From Micrococcales bacterium 73-13 (GTDB taxonomy: Bacteria; Actinomycetota; Actinomycetes; Actinomycetales; Microbacteriaceae): DNA of 64,000 nucleotides. Positions 31,160-40,178 of this stretch are shown here, piece by piece. Below the pieces are notes generated by a model. The model worked only from the letters and a program-made list of their open reading frames with translations. It had not been told where the DNA came from and made no database searches. The first letter of the stretch is position 1, and each line of letters starts with the position of its first letter. A program made the position numbers and the translations under genes. The DNA lies in the NCBI GenBank assembly GCA_001898855.1, contig MKVN01000030.1, positions 1 to 64,000 of the forward strand, read 5' to 3'.

Positions 31160-33112
31160 GTGTCACTGCTCGAGTCGATCCGTGGCCCGAGCGACCTCGA
31201 CGGGCTCTCGGACCCGCAGCTTGAGCAGCTCGCGGGGGAGATCCGCGAGTTCCTGGTGCGGGAGGTGTCGCGCACCGGCGGACATCTCGGCCCGAACCTC
31301 GGCGTGGTCGAGCTGACGCTCGCCATCCACCGCGTGTTCGACTCGCCCAGGGACGCCATCGTCTTCGACACGGGTCACCAGTCGTACGTGCACAAGCTGC
31401 TGACCGGCCGGCAGGACTTCTCCGGGCTGCGCCGCGAGGGCGGCCTCGCCGGCTATCCGCAGCGGGCCGAGTCCGAGCACGACATCGTCGAGTCCTCGCA
31501 CGCCTCGAGCTCGCTGTCCTGGGCGGACGGGATCGCCCGGGCCTTCGAGCTGACCGGCCAGTCCGACCGATCCGTCGTGGCGGTCGTCGGCGACGGCGCG
31601 CTGACCGGGGGCATGACCTGGGAGGCGCTGAACAACATCACCGACGACAACGCGCGGCGCCTCGTCATCGTCGTCAACGACAACGGCCGCTCCTACGCGC
31701 CGACCATCGGCGGCATGGCCCGATTCCTCACGGACATCCGGACCCGACGCAGCTACCGGACCGTGTTCCGCAGCTCGAAGCGGTTCTTCCACTTCTTCGG
31801 CGCGCCGGGCCGCGCGCTCTACCGCGGCATCCGCGGCGCGACGCACGGCTTCCTCTCCCGCCTGACGAACAACACCCAGCTGTACTCGAACCTCGACATC
31901 AAGTACCTGGGACCGGTCAACGGGCACGACCTGCGCGCGCTCAGCGGCGCGCTGCAGCGCGCCAAGGACTACGGCGCGCCGGTCATCGTGCACGCCATCA
32001 CGGAGAAGGGGCGCGGCTTCGACCCCGCCGTGCACGACGACGCCGACCAGTTCCACGCCGTCGGCCAGATCGACCCGGAGACGGGGGAGCCGCTCGACCG
32101 GCCGAGCTCGCCGGGCTGGACCAGCGTCTTCGCCGACGAGATCCTCGACATCGCGCGCGAGAACCCCAGGGTCGTCGGCATCACCGCGGCGATGCTGCGG
32201 CCGACCGGGCTGGCGAAGTTCGCGGAGCGCTACCCGGACCGCGTCCTCGACGTCGGCATCGCCGAGCAGCACGCGGCGACCTCGGCCGCCGGGCTCGCGT
32301 TCGGCGGCATGCACCCGGTGGTCGCGATGTACGCGACGTTCGCGAACCGCGCCTTCGACCAGATCGTGATGGACGTCGCGCTGCACCGCGCCGGCGTCAC
32401 CTTCGTCCTGGACCGCTCCGGGGTGACCGGGCCCGACGGCCCATCGCACCACGGCGTCTGGGACCTCGCGGTGCTCCAGGTGGTGCCCGGGATCCGGATC
32501 GCCGCGCCGCGGGACGCCGTCACGCTGCGCGAGGAGCTCCGCGAGGCGGTCGCGGTGGAGGACGGGCCGACGGTCGTCCGCTTCCCGAAGGGCACCGCGA
32601 TCCAGGAGATCGCCGCCCAGCGGCGCACCCCGGACGGCGCCGACGTGCTGCGCGAGGCCGCGCACCGCGACGTCCTGGTGGTCGCGGTCGGCGCCTTCGC
32701 GAAGCTCGGGCTCGAGGTCGCCGAGCGGCTCGCGCAGCAGGGCATCGGCACGACGGTCGTGGACCCGCGCTGGATCGTCCCGGTGCCGGCCTCCGTGGTC
32801 GACCTCGCGAGCGACCACCGCCTCGTCGTCACGCTCGAGGACGGGATCCGGGTCGGCGGGATCGGCACCCGGCTCCGCCAGGATCTGCGCGCCGCCGGGA
32901 TCGACACGCCGGTCGACGAGCGCGGCCTCCCGGACGAGTTCCTGGGCCACGGCTCGCGGGAGCACATCCTGGAGCGGGCCGGGCTGACGGCGCAGACCAT
33001 CGCCCGCGACATCACCGCGCAGGTGCTCGGCCAGCGGCTGCCGGTCGCCCGTCCGCTGCCCGAGGGCGAGGACCGGGTCATGACCGGCGTCATCGACCTC
33101 CCGGAACGCTGA
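31160..33112 (+). CDS. dxs: 1-deoxy-D-xylulose-5-phosphate synthase
   Basis: 650 residues. Thiamine-diphosphate enzyme joining pyruvate and glyceraldehyde 3-phosphate, the first step of the MEP isoprenoid pathway. GDGALTGGMTWEALNN (about 147-162) is the ThDP/Mg motif, an early DTGHQSYVHKLLTGR segment carries an active-site His, and the transketolase central and C-terminal domains follow (VLDVGIAEQHA, DRSGVTGPDGPSHHG). GTG start with TACCCT six bases upstream. The end overlaps the converging membrane protein gene by 23 bases. Confidence 0.96.
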   Translation: MSLLESIRGPSDLDGLSDPQLEQLAGEIREFLVREVSRTGGHLGPNLGVVELTLAIHRVFDSPRDAIVFDTGHQSYVHKLLTGRQDFSGLRREGGLAGYPQRAESEHDIVESSHASSSLSWADGIARAFELTGQSDRSVVAVVGDGALTGGMTWEALNNITDDNARRLVIVVNDNGRSYAPTIGGMARFLTDIRTRRSYRTVFRSSKRFFHFFGAPGRALYRGIRGATHGFLSRLTNNTQLYSNLDIKYLGPVNGHDLRALSGALQRAKDYGAPVIVHAITEKGRGFDPAVHDDADQFHAVGQIDPETGEPLDRPSSPGWTSVFADEILDIARENPRVVGITAAMLRPTGLAKFAERYPDRVLDVGIAEQHAATSAAGLAFGGMHPVVAMYATFANRAFDQIVMDVALHRAGVTFVLDRSGVTGPDGPSHHGVWDLAVLQVVPGIRIAAPRDAVTLREELREAVAVEDGPTVVRFPKGTAIQEIAAQRRTPDGADVLREAAHRDVLVVAVGAFAKLGLEVAERLAQQGIGTTVVDPRWIVPVPASVVDLASDHRLVVTLEDGIRVGGIGTRLRQDLRAAGIDTPVDERGLPDEFLGHGSREHILERAGLTAQTIARDITAQVLGQRLPVARPLPEGEDRVMTGVIDLPER

Positions 33113-33653
33113 GGCCTCCGGCGCCGAGGGTCGCCGGACGCTGGTCGGAGGCGAGCCGCCGGCGGTCGCGGCGCCGGGCGATGGCGACGATCGAGCCCCA
33201 GCCGACGAGCGCCGAGAGGGCCGCCGCCGGGCCGCCCCAGAGGAACGGGTAGTAGAGCCCTCCGGCAGAGCTCGGGATGGCCTGGAGGGCGATCAGGCAG
33301 ACCACGGTCGCGATCGCGCCGATGACGTACCCGTGCACGGCGTGCACGACGAGGTGCAGCGGGAGGGAGGCCCGGCGCCGCATCGCGCGGCCGAGCAGCG
33401 CGGCGGTGACGGTGCCGACGATCGCCGCGGGCAGCGCCGTCATCACGCCGTAGATCCAGACCAGGTAGGCCCACATCCAGGTGCCTCCGAGCGAGTCGAG
33501 CCCGAGCTGGTCGTTCAGCGAGACGACGGTCATGAGCCAGTACCAGAGGAAGGAGACGACGAGGTACGCGCCGAGCGTCAGGGCGCCGCCGGCGATCGCC
33601 TCGCCGACGGAGAAGGCGGCCGGCTCGTGCGCGCGGGGAGAGGGACGGGTCAC
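33090..33653 (-). CDS. Hypothetical four-helix membrane protein
   Basis: 187 residues, no family recognised. Hydrophobic segments at about 18-45, 62-88, 102-126 and 133-158, with Arg-rich ends. The GTG at 33653 is preferred over an upstream ATG because the hexamer CAGGAT ends six bases before it, resembling the leaderless promoters of neighbouring genes. Its last 23 bases overlap the 3' end of dxs on the opposite strand. Confidence 0.65.
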   Translation of the reverse strand: MTRPSPRAHEPAAFSVGEAIAGGALTLGAYLVVSFLWYWLMTVVSLNDQLGLDSLGGTWMWAYLVWIYGVMTALPAAIVGTVTAALLGRAMRRRASLPLHLVVHAVHGYVIGAIATVVCLIALQAIPSSAGGLYYPFLWGGPAAALSALVGWGSIVAIARRRDRRRLASDQRPATLGAGGLSVPGGR

Positions 33654-33696
33654 GGGACCATCCTGGCGCACCCGGCGCGCGCCGCGCGGGGGCTCG

Positions 33697-35865
33697 CTAG
33701 CCGACGCCCTTGATCACCGGGTGGTGGAACGTGTCGCCGAAGACCCGTTCGGAGGCCCCGACCCGGTCCAGGTACGGCGTCACGCCGCCCATCTGGAACG
33801 GCCAGCCGGCGCCGGTGATGACCGCGAGGTCGATGTCCTCCGGCGCGGCGACGATGCCCTCCTCGAGGATCCGGTGCGCCTCGTCGGCGAGCCCGTCCTC
33901 GATCTTCCGGCGCAGCTCCGCCGCGGTGTACGGCTCGGAGCCGGGGATCCGGTGCCTCGCGACGATCTCGCGGGCGAGCTTCGAGATGCCCTTGACGCGG
34001 CCCTGCTCGTCCTTGTCGACGAGCGCGCCGGCGTCGGCGAGCTCGGCGAGCGCCGCGGACGCCCGGTAGCGGTCGGGGAACGCGGCCGCGTGCGTGTCGA
34101 GCACGTGCTGGCCGACCTTCAGCCCGACCAGGTCGAGCAGCACGAACGGGTCCATCGGGAAGCCGAACGGCTGCTGCGCCTCGACGACGGTCTCGAACGG
34201 CGTGCCGCGCTCGACCGCCTCCATCGCGTCGGAGAACAGCCGGGTGAGCAGCCGGTTCACGACGAAGCCGGTGCCGTCCTTCGTGATGACGGCCGTCTTC
34301 TTGAGCTTCGCGGCGACCGCCACGGCCGTCGCGAGCGCCGCCTCGGAGGTCTTCGGCGCGTCGACCACCTCGACGAGCGGCATCACGGCCACCGGGTTGA
34401 AGAAGTGGAAGCCGACCAGGCGCTCCGGGTGCTCGAGCCGCGCGCCGATCTCGTCGACCGAGAGCGAGGAGGTGTTCGTCGCGAGGATCGCGTCGGGCCG
34501 GACGTACGCCTCGATCTCGGCGAACACCTGCTGCTTGACGGCGGTCTCCTCGAACACCGCCTCGATGACCCAGTCGCAGTCGGCGAACGCCGCCCTGTCG
34601 GTCGTGCCGGTCACGAGCCCCTTCAGCTTGTTGAGGTCGTCCGAGGAGAGCCGGCCCTTCGCGTGCAGCTGGTCGAGCTGGTCGTGGATGTAGCCGACCG
34701 CCTTGTCGATGCGGGCCTGGTCGAGGTCGGTGATGACGATCGGCACCTGCAGGCGCCGCACGAACAGCAGCGCGAACTGCTGCGCCATGAGCCCGGCGCC
34801 GATGATGCCGACCTTGCCGACCTTCTGGGCGAGCTCCTTGTCCGGCGCGCCGACCGGGCGCTTGCCGCGCTTCTGGACCAGGTTGAAGGCGTAGATGGAG
34901 GCGCGGAACTGGTCGCCGGAGATGAGGTCTGCGAGCGCCTCGTCCTCCGCGGCGAAGCCCTCCGCCCTGCTCCGCTTCGCCGCGCCGGCGAGCAGCTCGA
35001 GCGCCGCGTACGGCGATCTCGGCACCGTGCCGATCCGCTCCTCGAGCGTCTTGCGCGCGACCCTGATCGCGATCGGCCACTTGACGGTCCGCTCGATCGT
35101 GCCGGGCTGGTTCGGCCGCTCGACCTTGATCGTGCCGCCGAGCACGCCGTCGGCCCAGCGCAGCGAGTCCTCCAGGTAGTTGACCGGCGGGAAGATCGCG
35201 TCGGCGATCCCGAGGTCCTTGACCTGCTGCGGGCGCAGCGTGCGGTTCTGCTTGAGGGGGTTCGAGATGACCACCTCGATCGCGTGCTCGATGCCGATCA
35301 GGTTCGGCAGCAGCGTCGCGCCGCCCCAGCCGGGGATGATGCCGAGGAAGACCTCCGGCAGCGCGACGGCCGCGGCGGAGGCGTCGATCGTCCGGTAGTC
35401 GCAGTTCAGCGCGATCTCCAGCCCGCCGCCGAGCGCGAGGCCGTTGATGAAGGCGAACGACGGGACGCCGGTCTCGGTGAGCCTCGCGTACACGGCGTGG
35501 CCGAGCTGGGCGATGCGCAGCGCGCTCTCCCGGTCGGCGAGCAGCTCGATCTTCGAGAGGTCGGCGCCCGCGGCGAGGATGTACCGCTTGCCGGTCACGG
35601 CGATCGCGTCGATCTCGCCGCGGCCGGCGCGCTCCCGGAGTCCGTCGAGCACGCCGCCGAGCTCGGTGAGGGTCACCGGGCCGAGCGTGTTCGGCCGGGT
35701 GTGGTCCTTGCCGTTGTCCAGGGTGATCAGCGCGAGCGTGCGCCCGCTCGGCAGCGGGACGTCGCGCACGTAGGAGTGCGTGACGACCTCGTCGCCGCTG
35801 GAGGCGACCAGGGGCCCGAAGTCGATGCCCGCGTACTGCTCGCTGACCCGTTGCGTCCTCGCCAC
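33697..35865 (-). CDS. fadB: Fatty-acid oxidation multifunctional enzyme (enoyl-CoA hydratase / 3-hydroxyacyl-CoA dehydrogenase)
   Basis: 722 residues. The N-terminal crotonase domain (about 50-260) has the oxyanion-hole segments ILAAGADLSKI and NGLALGGGLEIAL with catalytic Glu candidates in LPEVFLGIIPGWGG. The NAD-binding domain opens with GIIGAGLMAQQFA (a variant of the usual GxGxMGxGIA), then ATNTSSLSVDEI and FHFFNPV carrying catalytic Ser and His. The C-terminal 3HCDH domains follow. It catalyses the middle two steps of beta-oxidation. The GTG start lies 2 bases after the thiolase stop, so fadA-fadB form one operon. Confidence 0.93.
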   Translation of the reverse strand: MARTQRVSEQYAGIDFGPLVASSGDEVVTHSYVRDVPLPSGRTLALITLDNGKDHTRPNTLGPVTLTELGGVLDGLRERAGRGEIDAIAVTGKRYILAAGADLSKIELLADRESALRIAQLGHAVYARLTETGVPSFAFINGLALGGGLEIALNCDYRTIDASAAAVALPEVFLGIIPGWGGATLLPNLIGIEHAIEVVISNPLKQNRTLRPQQVKDLGIADAIFPPVNYLEDSLRWADGVLGGTIKVERPNQPGTIERTVKWPIAIRVARKTLEERIGTVPRSPYAALELLAGAAKRSRAEGFAAEDEALADLISGDQFRASIYAFNLVQKRGKRPVGAPDKELAQKVGKVGIIGAGLMAQQFALLFVRRLQVPIVITDLDQARIDKAVGYIHDQLDQLHAKGRLSSDDLNKLKGLVTGTTDRAAFADCDWVIEAVFEETAVKQQVFAEIEAYVRPDAILATNTSSLSVDEIGARLEHPERLVGFHFFNPVAVMPLVEVVDAPKTSEAALATAVAVAAKLKKTAVITKDGTGFVVNRLLTRLFSDAMEAVERGTPFETVVEAQQPFGFPMDPFVLLDLVGLKVGQHVLDTHAAAFPDRYRASAALAELADAGALVDKDEQGRVKGISKLAREIVARHRIPGSEPYTAAELRRKIEDGLADEAHRILEEGIVAAPEDIDLAVITGAGWPFQMGGVTPYLDRVGASERVFGDTFHHPVIKGVG

Positions 35866-35867
35866 CG

Positions 35868-37070
35868 TCAGTCCCTCTTCCCGTCGTAGTGCGGGTTCTC
35901 CCACACGACCGATCCGCCCTGGCCGAGCCCGACGCACATCGCGGTGAGGCCGAACCGGACCTCCGGGTGCTCCTCGAACTGGCGGGCGAGCTGCATCATG
36001 AGCCGCACGCCCGAGGCCGCGAGCGGGTGCCCGACGGCGATCGCGCCGCCCCAGACATTGACCCGCGGATCGTCGTCCGCGATGCCGAAGTGGTCGAGCA
36101 GCGAGAGCACCTGCACGGCGAACGCCTCGTTCAGCTCGAACAGTCCGATGTCCTGGATGGTCAGGCCGGCCTTGCGCAGCGCCTTCTCCGTCGACGGCAC
36201 CGGACCGAGCCCCATCACCTCGGGCTCGACGCCCGCGAAGGCGAAGCTCACCAGGCGCATCCGCGCCGGCATGCCGAGCTCGCGAGCGGCGTCGGCGGAG
36301 GCGATGATCGCCGCCGTGGCGCCGTCGGTCAGCGGCGAGGAGGTCGCCGCGGTGACGCGGCCGTGCGGCCGGAACGGGGTGCGCAGGTCGCGGACGCCCT
36401 CGAGCGTCGTCTCCGGCCGCATCCCCTCGTCCTGCGTGGCGAGGCCCCAGCCGGCCTCGGAGCGGATGGCGACCGGGATCAGGTCCGGCTGGATCTTGCC
36501 GGCTGCGTACGCCTCGGCGGTCTTGCGCTGCGAGGCCACGGCGTAGGCGTCGGCGCGCTCCTTGGTCAGCTGCGGGAACCGGTCGTGCAGCCGCTCGGCG
36601 GTGATGCCCATGTTCAGCGCGTCGGGGCTCACCAGCCCCTCGGCGACGAACCGCGGGTTCGGGTCGACGAAGGCGCCGTCGAGGGGGTGGCGCCCCATGT
36701 GCTCGACGCCGCCCGCGATCGCGACGTCGATCGCGCCGAAGGCGATGTTCCCGGCGACGTTCGTGACGGCGGTCATCGCGCCCGAGCACATCCGGTCGAT
36801 CGCGTAGCCGGGGACGGACTTCGGGAGGCCGGCGAGGATCGCGGCGCTGCGGCCGATGGTGAGCGCCTGGTCGCCGACCTGGGTGGTCGCGGCGATCGCG
36901 ACGTCCTCGACGCGGTCCGGGGGCAGCTCCGGATGGCGCTCCAGCAGTCCGACCATCGCCTTGACGACGAGGTCGTCGGCTCGGGTGCTCCAGTACTGGC
37001 CCTTCTCGCCGGCCCGTCCGAACGGGGTGCGGGCCCCGTCGACGAAGACGACCTCAGTGCGCTCGGCCAC
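35868..37070 (-). CDS. fadA: Acetyl-CoA C-acyltransferase (thiolase)
   Basis: 400-residue thiolase that cleaves 3-ketoacyl-CoA in the last beta-oxidation step. Cys95 in DRMCSGAM is the nucleophile; GHPLAASG carries the catalytic His and MCVGLGQGG the second Cys. The GTG at 37070 is chosen because GGAGG lies 4 bases before it; in-frame sequence further upstream is not conserved-looking. fadB follows after 2 bases. Confidence 0.94.
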   Translation of the reverse strand: MAERTEVVFVDGARTPFGRAGEKGQYWSTRADDLVVKAMVGLLERHPELPPDRVEDVAIAATTQVGDQALTIGRSAAILAGLPKSVPGYAIDRMCSGAMTAVTNVAGNIAFGAIDVAIAGGVEHMGRHPLDGAFVDPNPRFVAEGLVSPDALNMGITAERLHDRFPQLTKERADAYAVASQRKTAEAYAAGKIQPDLIPVAIRSEAGWGLATQDEGMRPETTLEGVRDLRTPFRPHGRVTAATSSPLTDGATAAIIASADAARELGMPARMRLVSFAFAGVEPEVMGLGPVPSTEKALRKAGLTIQDIGLFELNEAFAVQVLSLLDHFGIADDDPRVNVWGGAIAVGHPLAASGVRLMMQLARQFEEHPEVRFGLTAMCVGLGQGGSVVWENPHYDGKRD

Positions 37071-37119
37071 GATGCCTCCAGGATGCGAGTGCGGAAGCGA
37101 CGTCCGCTCCTGTTCGATG

Positions 37120-38328
37120 TTAGGCCGCGCTAAACGAATCGGCGATTCGTTGTGCGGTGAGCGCAATCTGCCAGGGGCGTGCGCCGAGCGCTTTGAGCGC
37201 TTCCCCAATCGCCTCCGTCGTCGCCGGCTCCGGCGGGGCCCAGGCGAGACGACGGAGATGCTCCGGGGTGAGCAGGTTCTCCAGCGGGATCGCGAGCTCC
37301 TCGGCGATCGCGGCGACCGCCTCCTTCGCCGGGGCGAGCCGGGCGGCGGCCTCCGGGTTGCGGTCGGCCCAGGCGCGCACCGGCGGCAGCGCGTCGCCCG
37401 AGCCGCGCACCGCGGGCAGGTCGTCCGTGGTCCGGCCGAGCTCGATCGCCGCCCACCAGCGGTCGAGCTGGGTGCGGCTGGCGCGGCCGTTGAACTCCTT
37501 CAGGTCCGCGAGCGCGCGCTTCGAGGACGGCAGCAGCCGGGCGGCGGCCGCGAGCGAGCGATCCGGGACGAGGCGGCCGGGCGCGACGTCGATCTCCTGG
37601 GCGTAGGCGTCACGGGCGAGCCACAGCTCCCTCGCCACGGCGAGGTTGCGCTGCCCGCGCACGGTGTGCAGGTCGCTCATCCGCCGCCAGGGGTCGGCGC
37701 GCACCGGGCTCAGGTCGCGGCCGAGCGTCGCCGCGAACTCCTCGGCGGCGAACCCCGTCTTGCCCGCCTCCTCGAGGCGCACGGCGAGCGCGTCGCGCAC
37801 ATCGACGAGCAGCTCGACGTCGAGCGCCGCGTACTCGAGCCACTCCTCGCGCAGCGGACGGATCGACCAGTCGACGGCCGAGTGCGCCTTCTCCAGGTGG
37901 ACCCCGAGCAGCTCCTCGACGACTGCGCCGAGCCCGACGCGCTCCATCCCGAGCAGTCGAGCGGCGAGCTCGGTGTCGAAGACGCGCCGCGGGTGGAGGC
38001 CGACCTCGCGCAGGCAGGTCAGATCCTGGGAGGCCGCATGGATGATCCACTCGTCCTCGCCGACGACCTCGCCGAGCTCGGACATCTCGCCGATCGCCGG
38101 CGGGTCGAAGAGGAACGTGCCCGCCCCGCGCCGGAACACCTGGATCAGATAGGCGCGCTGCGAGTAGCGGAACCCGGAGGCCCGCTCCGCGTCGACGGCG
38201 ACCGGACCGTCGCCCTCGGCGATCGCGGTCACGGCCGAGGCGAAGGCGTCCCGGGTCTCGATCACCGGCCGGGCCCGCCGATGATCGGCCAGGCCGGCCC
38301 CGCCCGCATCGAGGGGCTCAGCGACCAC
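37120..38328 (-). CDS. rnd: Ribonuclease D-like 3'-5' exonuclease with HRDC domain
   Basis: 402 residues. The DEDDy exonuclease domain has Asp46 and Glu48 (VAVDAERAS), Asp102 (AASQDL), and Tyr166/Asp170 (EYAALDVELL). An HRDC domain (about 205-285) contains LWLARDAYAQEIDVAP, and a second helical domain follows. RNase D trims tRNA and other RNA 3' ends. The GTG at 38328 overlaps the end of DUF3000 by 11 bases, so the pair is co-transcribed. Confidence 0.9.
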   Translation of the reverse strand: MVAEPLDAGGAGLADHRRARPVIETRDAFASAVTAIAEGDGPVAVDAERASGFRYSQRAYLIQVFRRGAGTFLFDPPAIGEMSELGEVVGEDEWIIHAASQDLTCLREVGLHPRRVFDTELAARLLGMERVGLGAVVEELLGVHLEKAHSAVDWSIRPLREEWLEYAALDVELLVDVRDALAVRLEEAGKTGFAAEEFAATLGRDLSPVRADPWRRMSDLHTVRGQRNLAVARELWLARDAYAQEIDVAPGRLVPDRSLAAAARLLPSSKRALADLKEFNGRASRTQLDRWWAAIELGRTTDDLPAVRGSGDALPPVRAWADRNPEAAARLAPAKEAVAAIAEELAIPLENLLTPEHLRRLAWAPPEPATTEAIGEALKALGARPWQIALTAQRIADSFSAA

Positions 38329-38920
38329 GGGCGCTCCGGCGCGGCGCGAGCAGCGAGACGCCATCCGTCGACGGCGGGAGTCCGGCGAGCCGGCAGAGGA
38401 AGTCGCCCCATGCCTCGAGGTGCCGTCCGAGCTCGGCGTCGTCCGGGCTCCACGAGGCGCGGACCTCGATCTGCGCGCCGGCGCCCTGATCCGCGAGACC
38501 GCCGAAGCCGGTCGAGAGCACCGTCGTTGCGGTGCCGCTCGCCGCGTGGTGGGCCGCCTGACGGTCCGCGAGCGCGTCGACGAGCCAGGACCAGGCGACC
38601 TCGGGGAGCAGCGGGTCGGAGCCGATGTCGTGCTCGAGCGGCGCCTGCGCATAGCAGACCACACGGAAGTCGCCCTGCCAGGCGTCCGGCATCGAGGGGT
38701 CGCCGAGCACGATGAACCGGCCGGTGCCGAGCTCGGAGTCGATGCCGTGGCCGGGCGGTCGCACGTCCCCGGCGAAGGCGCAGGCGTTCGGGGCGAGGCC
38801 ATCGGGGGAGGAGATCGGCTCCAGTCGCAGCTCGGCTCGAGGGCGTGCGCCCTCCAGCGACGCGACGGCGGCGTCCCAGCGCGCGCCGCCGGGGAAACCC
38901 TGCCCGGACGAGTCGGTCAC
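38318..38920 (-). CDS. DUF3000 family protein
   Basis: 200 residues of the actinobacterial DUF3000 family, function unknown; no membrane segment or catalytic motif is visible. RFIVLGDPSMPDAWQGDFRV and a WSWLVDAL stretch fit the family. It regularly precedes the RNase D gene, as here. The GTG at 38920 has TAGTCT six bases upstream on its strand (38927-38932). Confidence 0.87.
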   Translation of the reverse strand: MTDSSGQGFPGGARWDAAVASLEGARPRAELRLEPISSPDGLAPNACAFAGDVRPPGHGIDSELGTGRFIVLGDPSMPDAWQGDFRVVCYAQAPLEHDIGSDPLLPEVAWSWLVDALADRQAAHHAASGTATTVLSTGFGGLADQGAGAQIEVRASWSPDDAELGRHLEAWGDFLCRLAGLPPSTDGVSLLAPRRSARGR

Positions 38921-38926
38921 GTCACG

Positions 38927-38932
38927 AGACTA
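38927..38932 (-). promoter_or_regulatory. -10 element of DUF3000 gene
   Basis: TAGTCT on the minus strand, six bases before the GTG. It overlaps TACGAT (38931-38936) on the plus strand, a possible -10 for the divergent hydrolase gene. Confidence 0.5.
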
Positions 38933-38983
38933 CGATTCGAGCGGGTCGGCCGTGTCGAGGCGCGCCGCCAGGAGGGAGCCGCC

Positions 38984-40156
38984 ATGCGGGCACGGGCAGC
39001 CGTCGCGACGGGTGTCGGGGTCGCGGCGGCCGCGGTCGCCGCCGGGCTCGGGACGATGGCCTTCGTCTACGCCCGGCAGCTGGTGCGTCGCGCGCGGCAC
39101 CCCGATCGGCCGAGCCGGATCGTCGCGTTCCGGCCGGACGTCCACGGCGGTCCGAGCGTGACGATCGCGCGCTACCCGGAGGCCGTGCGACCGGGCCGGT
39201 TCGGGCTCTGGTTCGACGACGACCGCGGCTACCTGCGCCTCGGCGGGGTGCTCGCCGAGGACCGCGCGAGGGTGACGCGTCGCGTCGACCTGGTCGAGCT
39301 CGGCCTGCCCGTCGCCGGGATGCCCTGCCGGGTGACGGGCTCATACTGGCGCGACCCGGCCGCGGCCGGGCTGCCGTCCGAGGACGTGCTCGTGCCGACG
39401 GAGCTCGGCCCGATGCCCGCCTGGTTCGTCCCACGGCGCGGATCCGCGCCGTGGGAGCAGGTCGCGATCCTGGTGCACGGCTGGCGCTCGAACCGGCTGG
39501 AGCCGCTGCGCTCGGTGCCGGCCGTGCGCGCCGCCGGCTGGTCGAGCCTCGTGGTCAGCTATCGCAACGACGCCGGCGCGCCCGACGGCCCCGACGGGAA
39601 GTACCACCTCGGCGCGACGGAGTGGCGCGACGTCGAGGCGGCGATCCGGCTCGCGATCGAGCGCGGCGCCCGGCGCATCGTCCTCGGCGGCTGGTCGATG
39701 GGCGGCGGCACCGTGCTGCAGACGCTGCTGCGCTCCGAGCTCGCGGGCCGCGTCGAGCGGGTGCTGCTCGACGCGCCGGCGCTGGACTGGCACGAGATCC
39801 TCGCCGCGTACGTCCGCCTCGAGCGCTTCCCGAGGCCGATCGGGCCGATCGCCGAGCGCATCCTCCGCAGCGGCGCCGGCGCGCGGCTGATCGGGCTCGA
39901 CGAGCCGATCCCGCTGCGCGAGCTCGACGCGCTCGGCTTCGCGACGCGCCTCGCGCACCCGATCCTGCTGCTGCAGGGCGACGACGACCCCACGACGCCG
40001 GTGGACGCGGCGCGGCGATTCGCAGCCGCCAGGCCCGACCTCGTCCGGTACGAGGAATTCCCTGGTGCCGGGCACGTCCGCGCGTGGAACGCGGATCCCG
40101 AGCGATACGACGCGCTCGTCACGGCATGGCTCGGGCAGGACCCGCCGGGACCCTGA
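38984..40156 (+). CDS. Membrane-anchored alpha/beta hydrolase
   Basis: 390 residues. An N-terminal hydrophobic segment (5-30) acts as anchor or signal. The hydrolase fold starts near 155 with the oxyanion-hole ILVHGWRSN. The nucleophile is Ser238 in GGWSMGGG, the acid is probably an Asp in LQGDDDPTTP and the base a His in GAGHVRAW. It resembles peptidase S9/BAAT-like serine hydrolases; the substrate is unknown. GGAGGG lies 6 bases before the ATG. Confidence 0.88.
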   Translation: MRARAAVATGVGVAAAAVAAGLGTMAFVYARQLVRRARHPDRPSRIVAFRPDVHGGPSVTIARYPEAVRPGRFGLWFDDDRGYLRLGGVLAEDRARVTRRVDLVELGLPVAGMPCRVTGSYWRDPAAAGLPSEDVLVPTELGPMPAWFVPRRGSAPWEQVAILVHGWRSNRLEPLRSVPAVRAAGWSSLVVSYRNDAGAPDGPDGKYHLGATEWRDVEAAIRLAIERGARRIVLGGWSMGGGTVLQTLLRSELAGRVERVLLDAPALDWHEILAAYVRLERFPRPIGPIAERILRSGAGARLIGLDEPIPLRELDALGFATRLAHPILLLQGDDDPTTPVDAARRFAAARPDLVRYEEFPGAGHVRAWNADPERYDALVTAWLGQDPPGP

Positions 40157-40166
40157 CGGCGCCGGG

Positions 40167-40172
40167 TAGGCT
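40167..40172 (+). promoter_or_regulatory. -10 element of zapE
   Basis: TAGGCT, six bases before the GTG at 40179. Confidence 0.5.
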
Positions 40173-40178
40173 CGCCTG

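Noticed and set aside
33697-36789. Single long protein joining the fadB frame to sequence upstream
   Set aside because: The upstream part is Arg-rich antisense-type noise out of frame with the real thiolase gene; fadB properly begins at the GTG at 35865.
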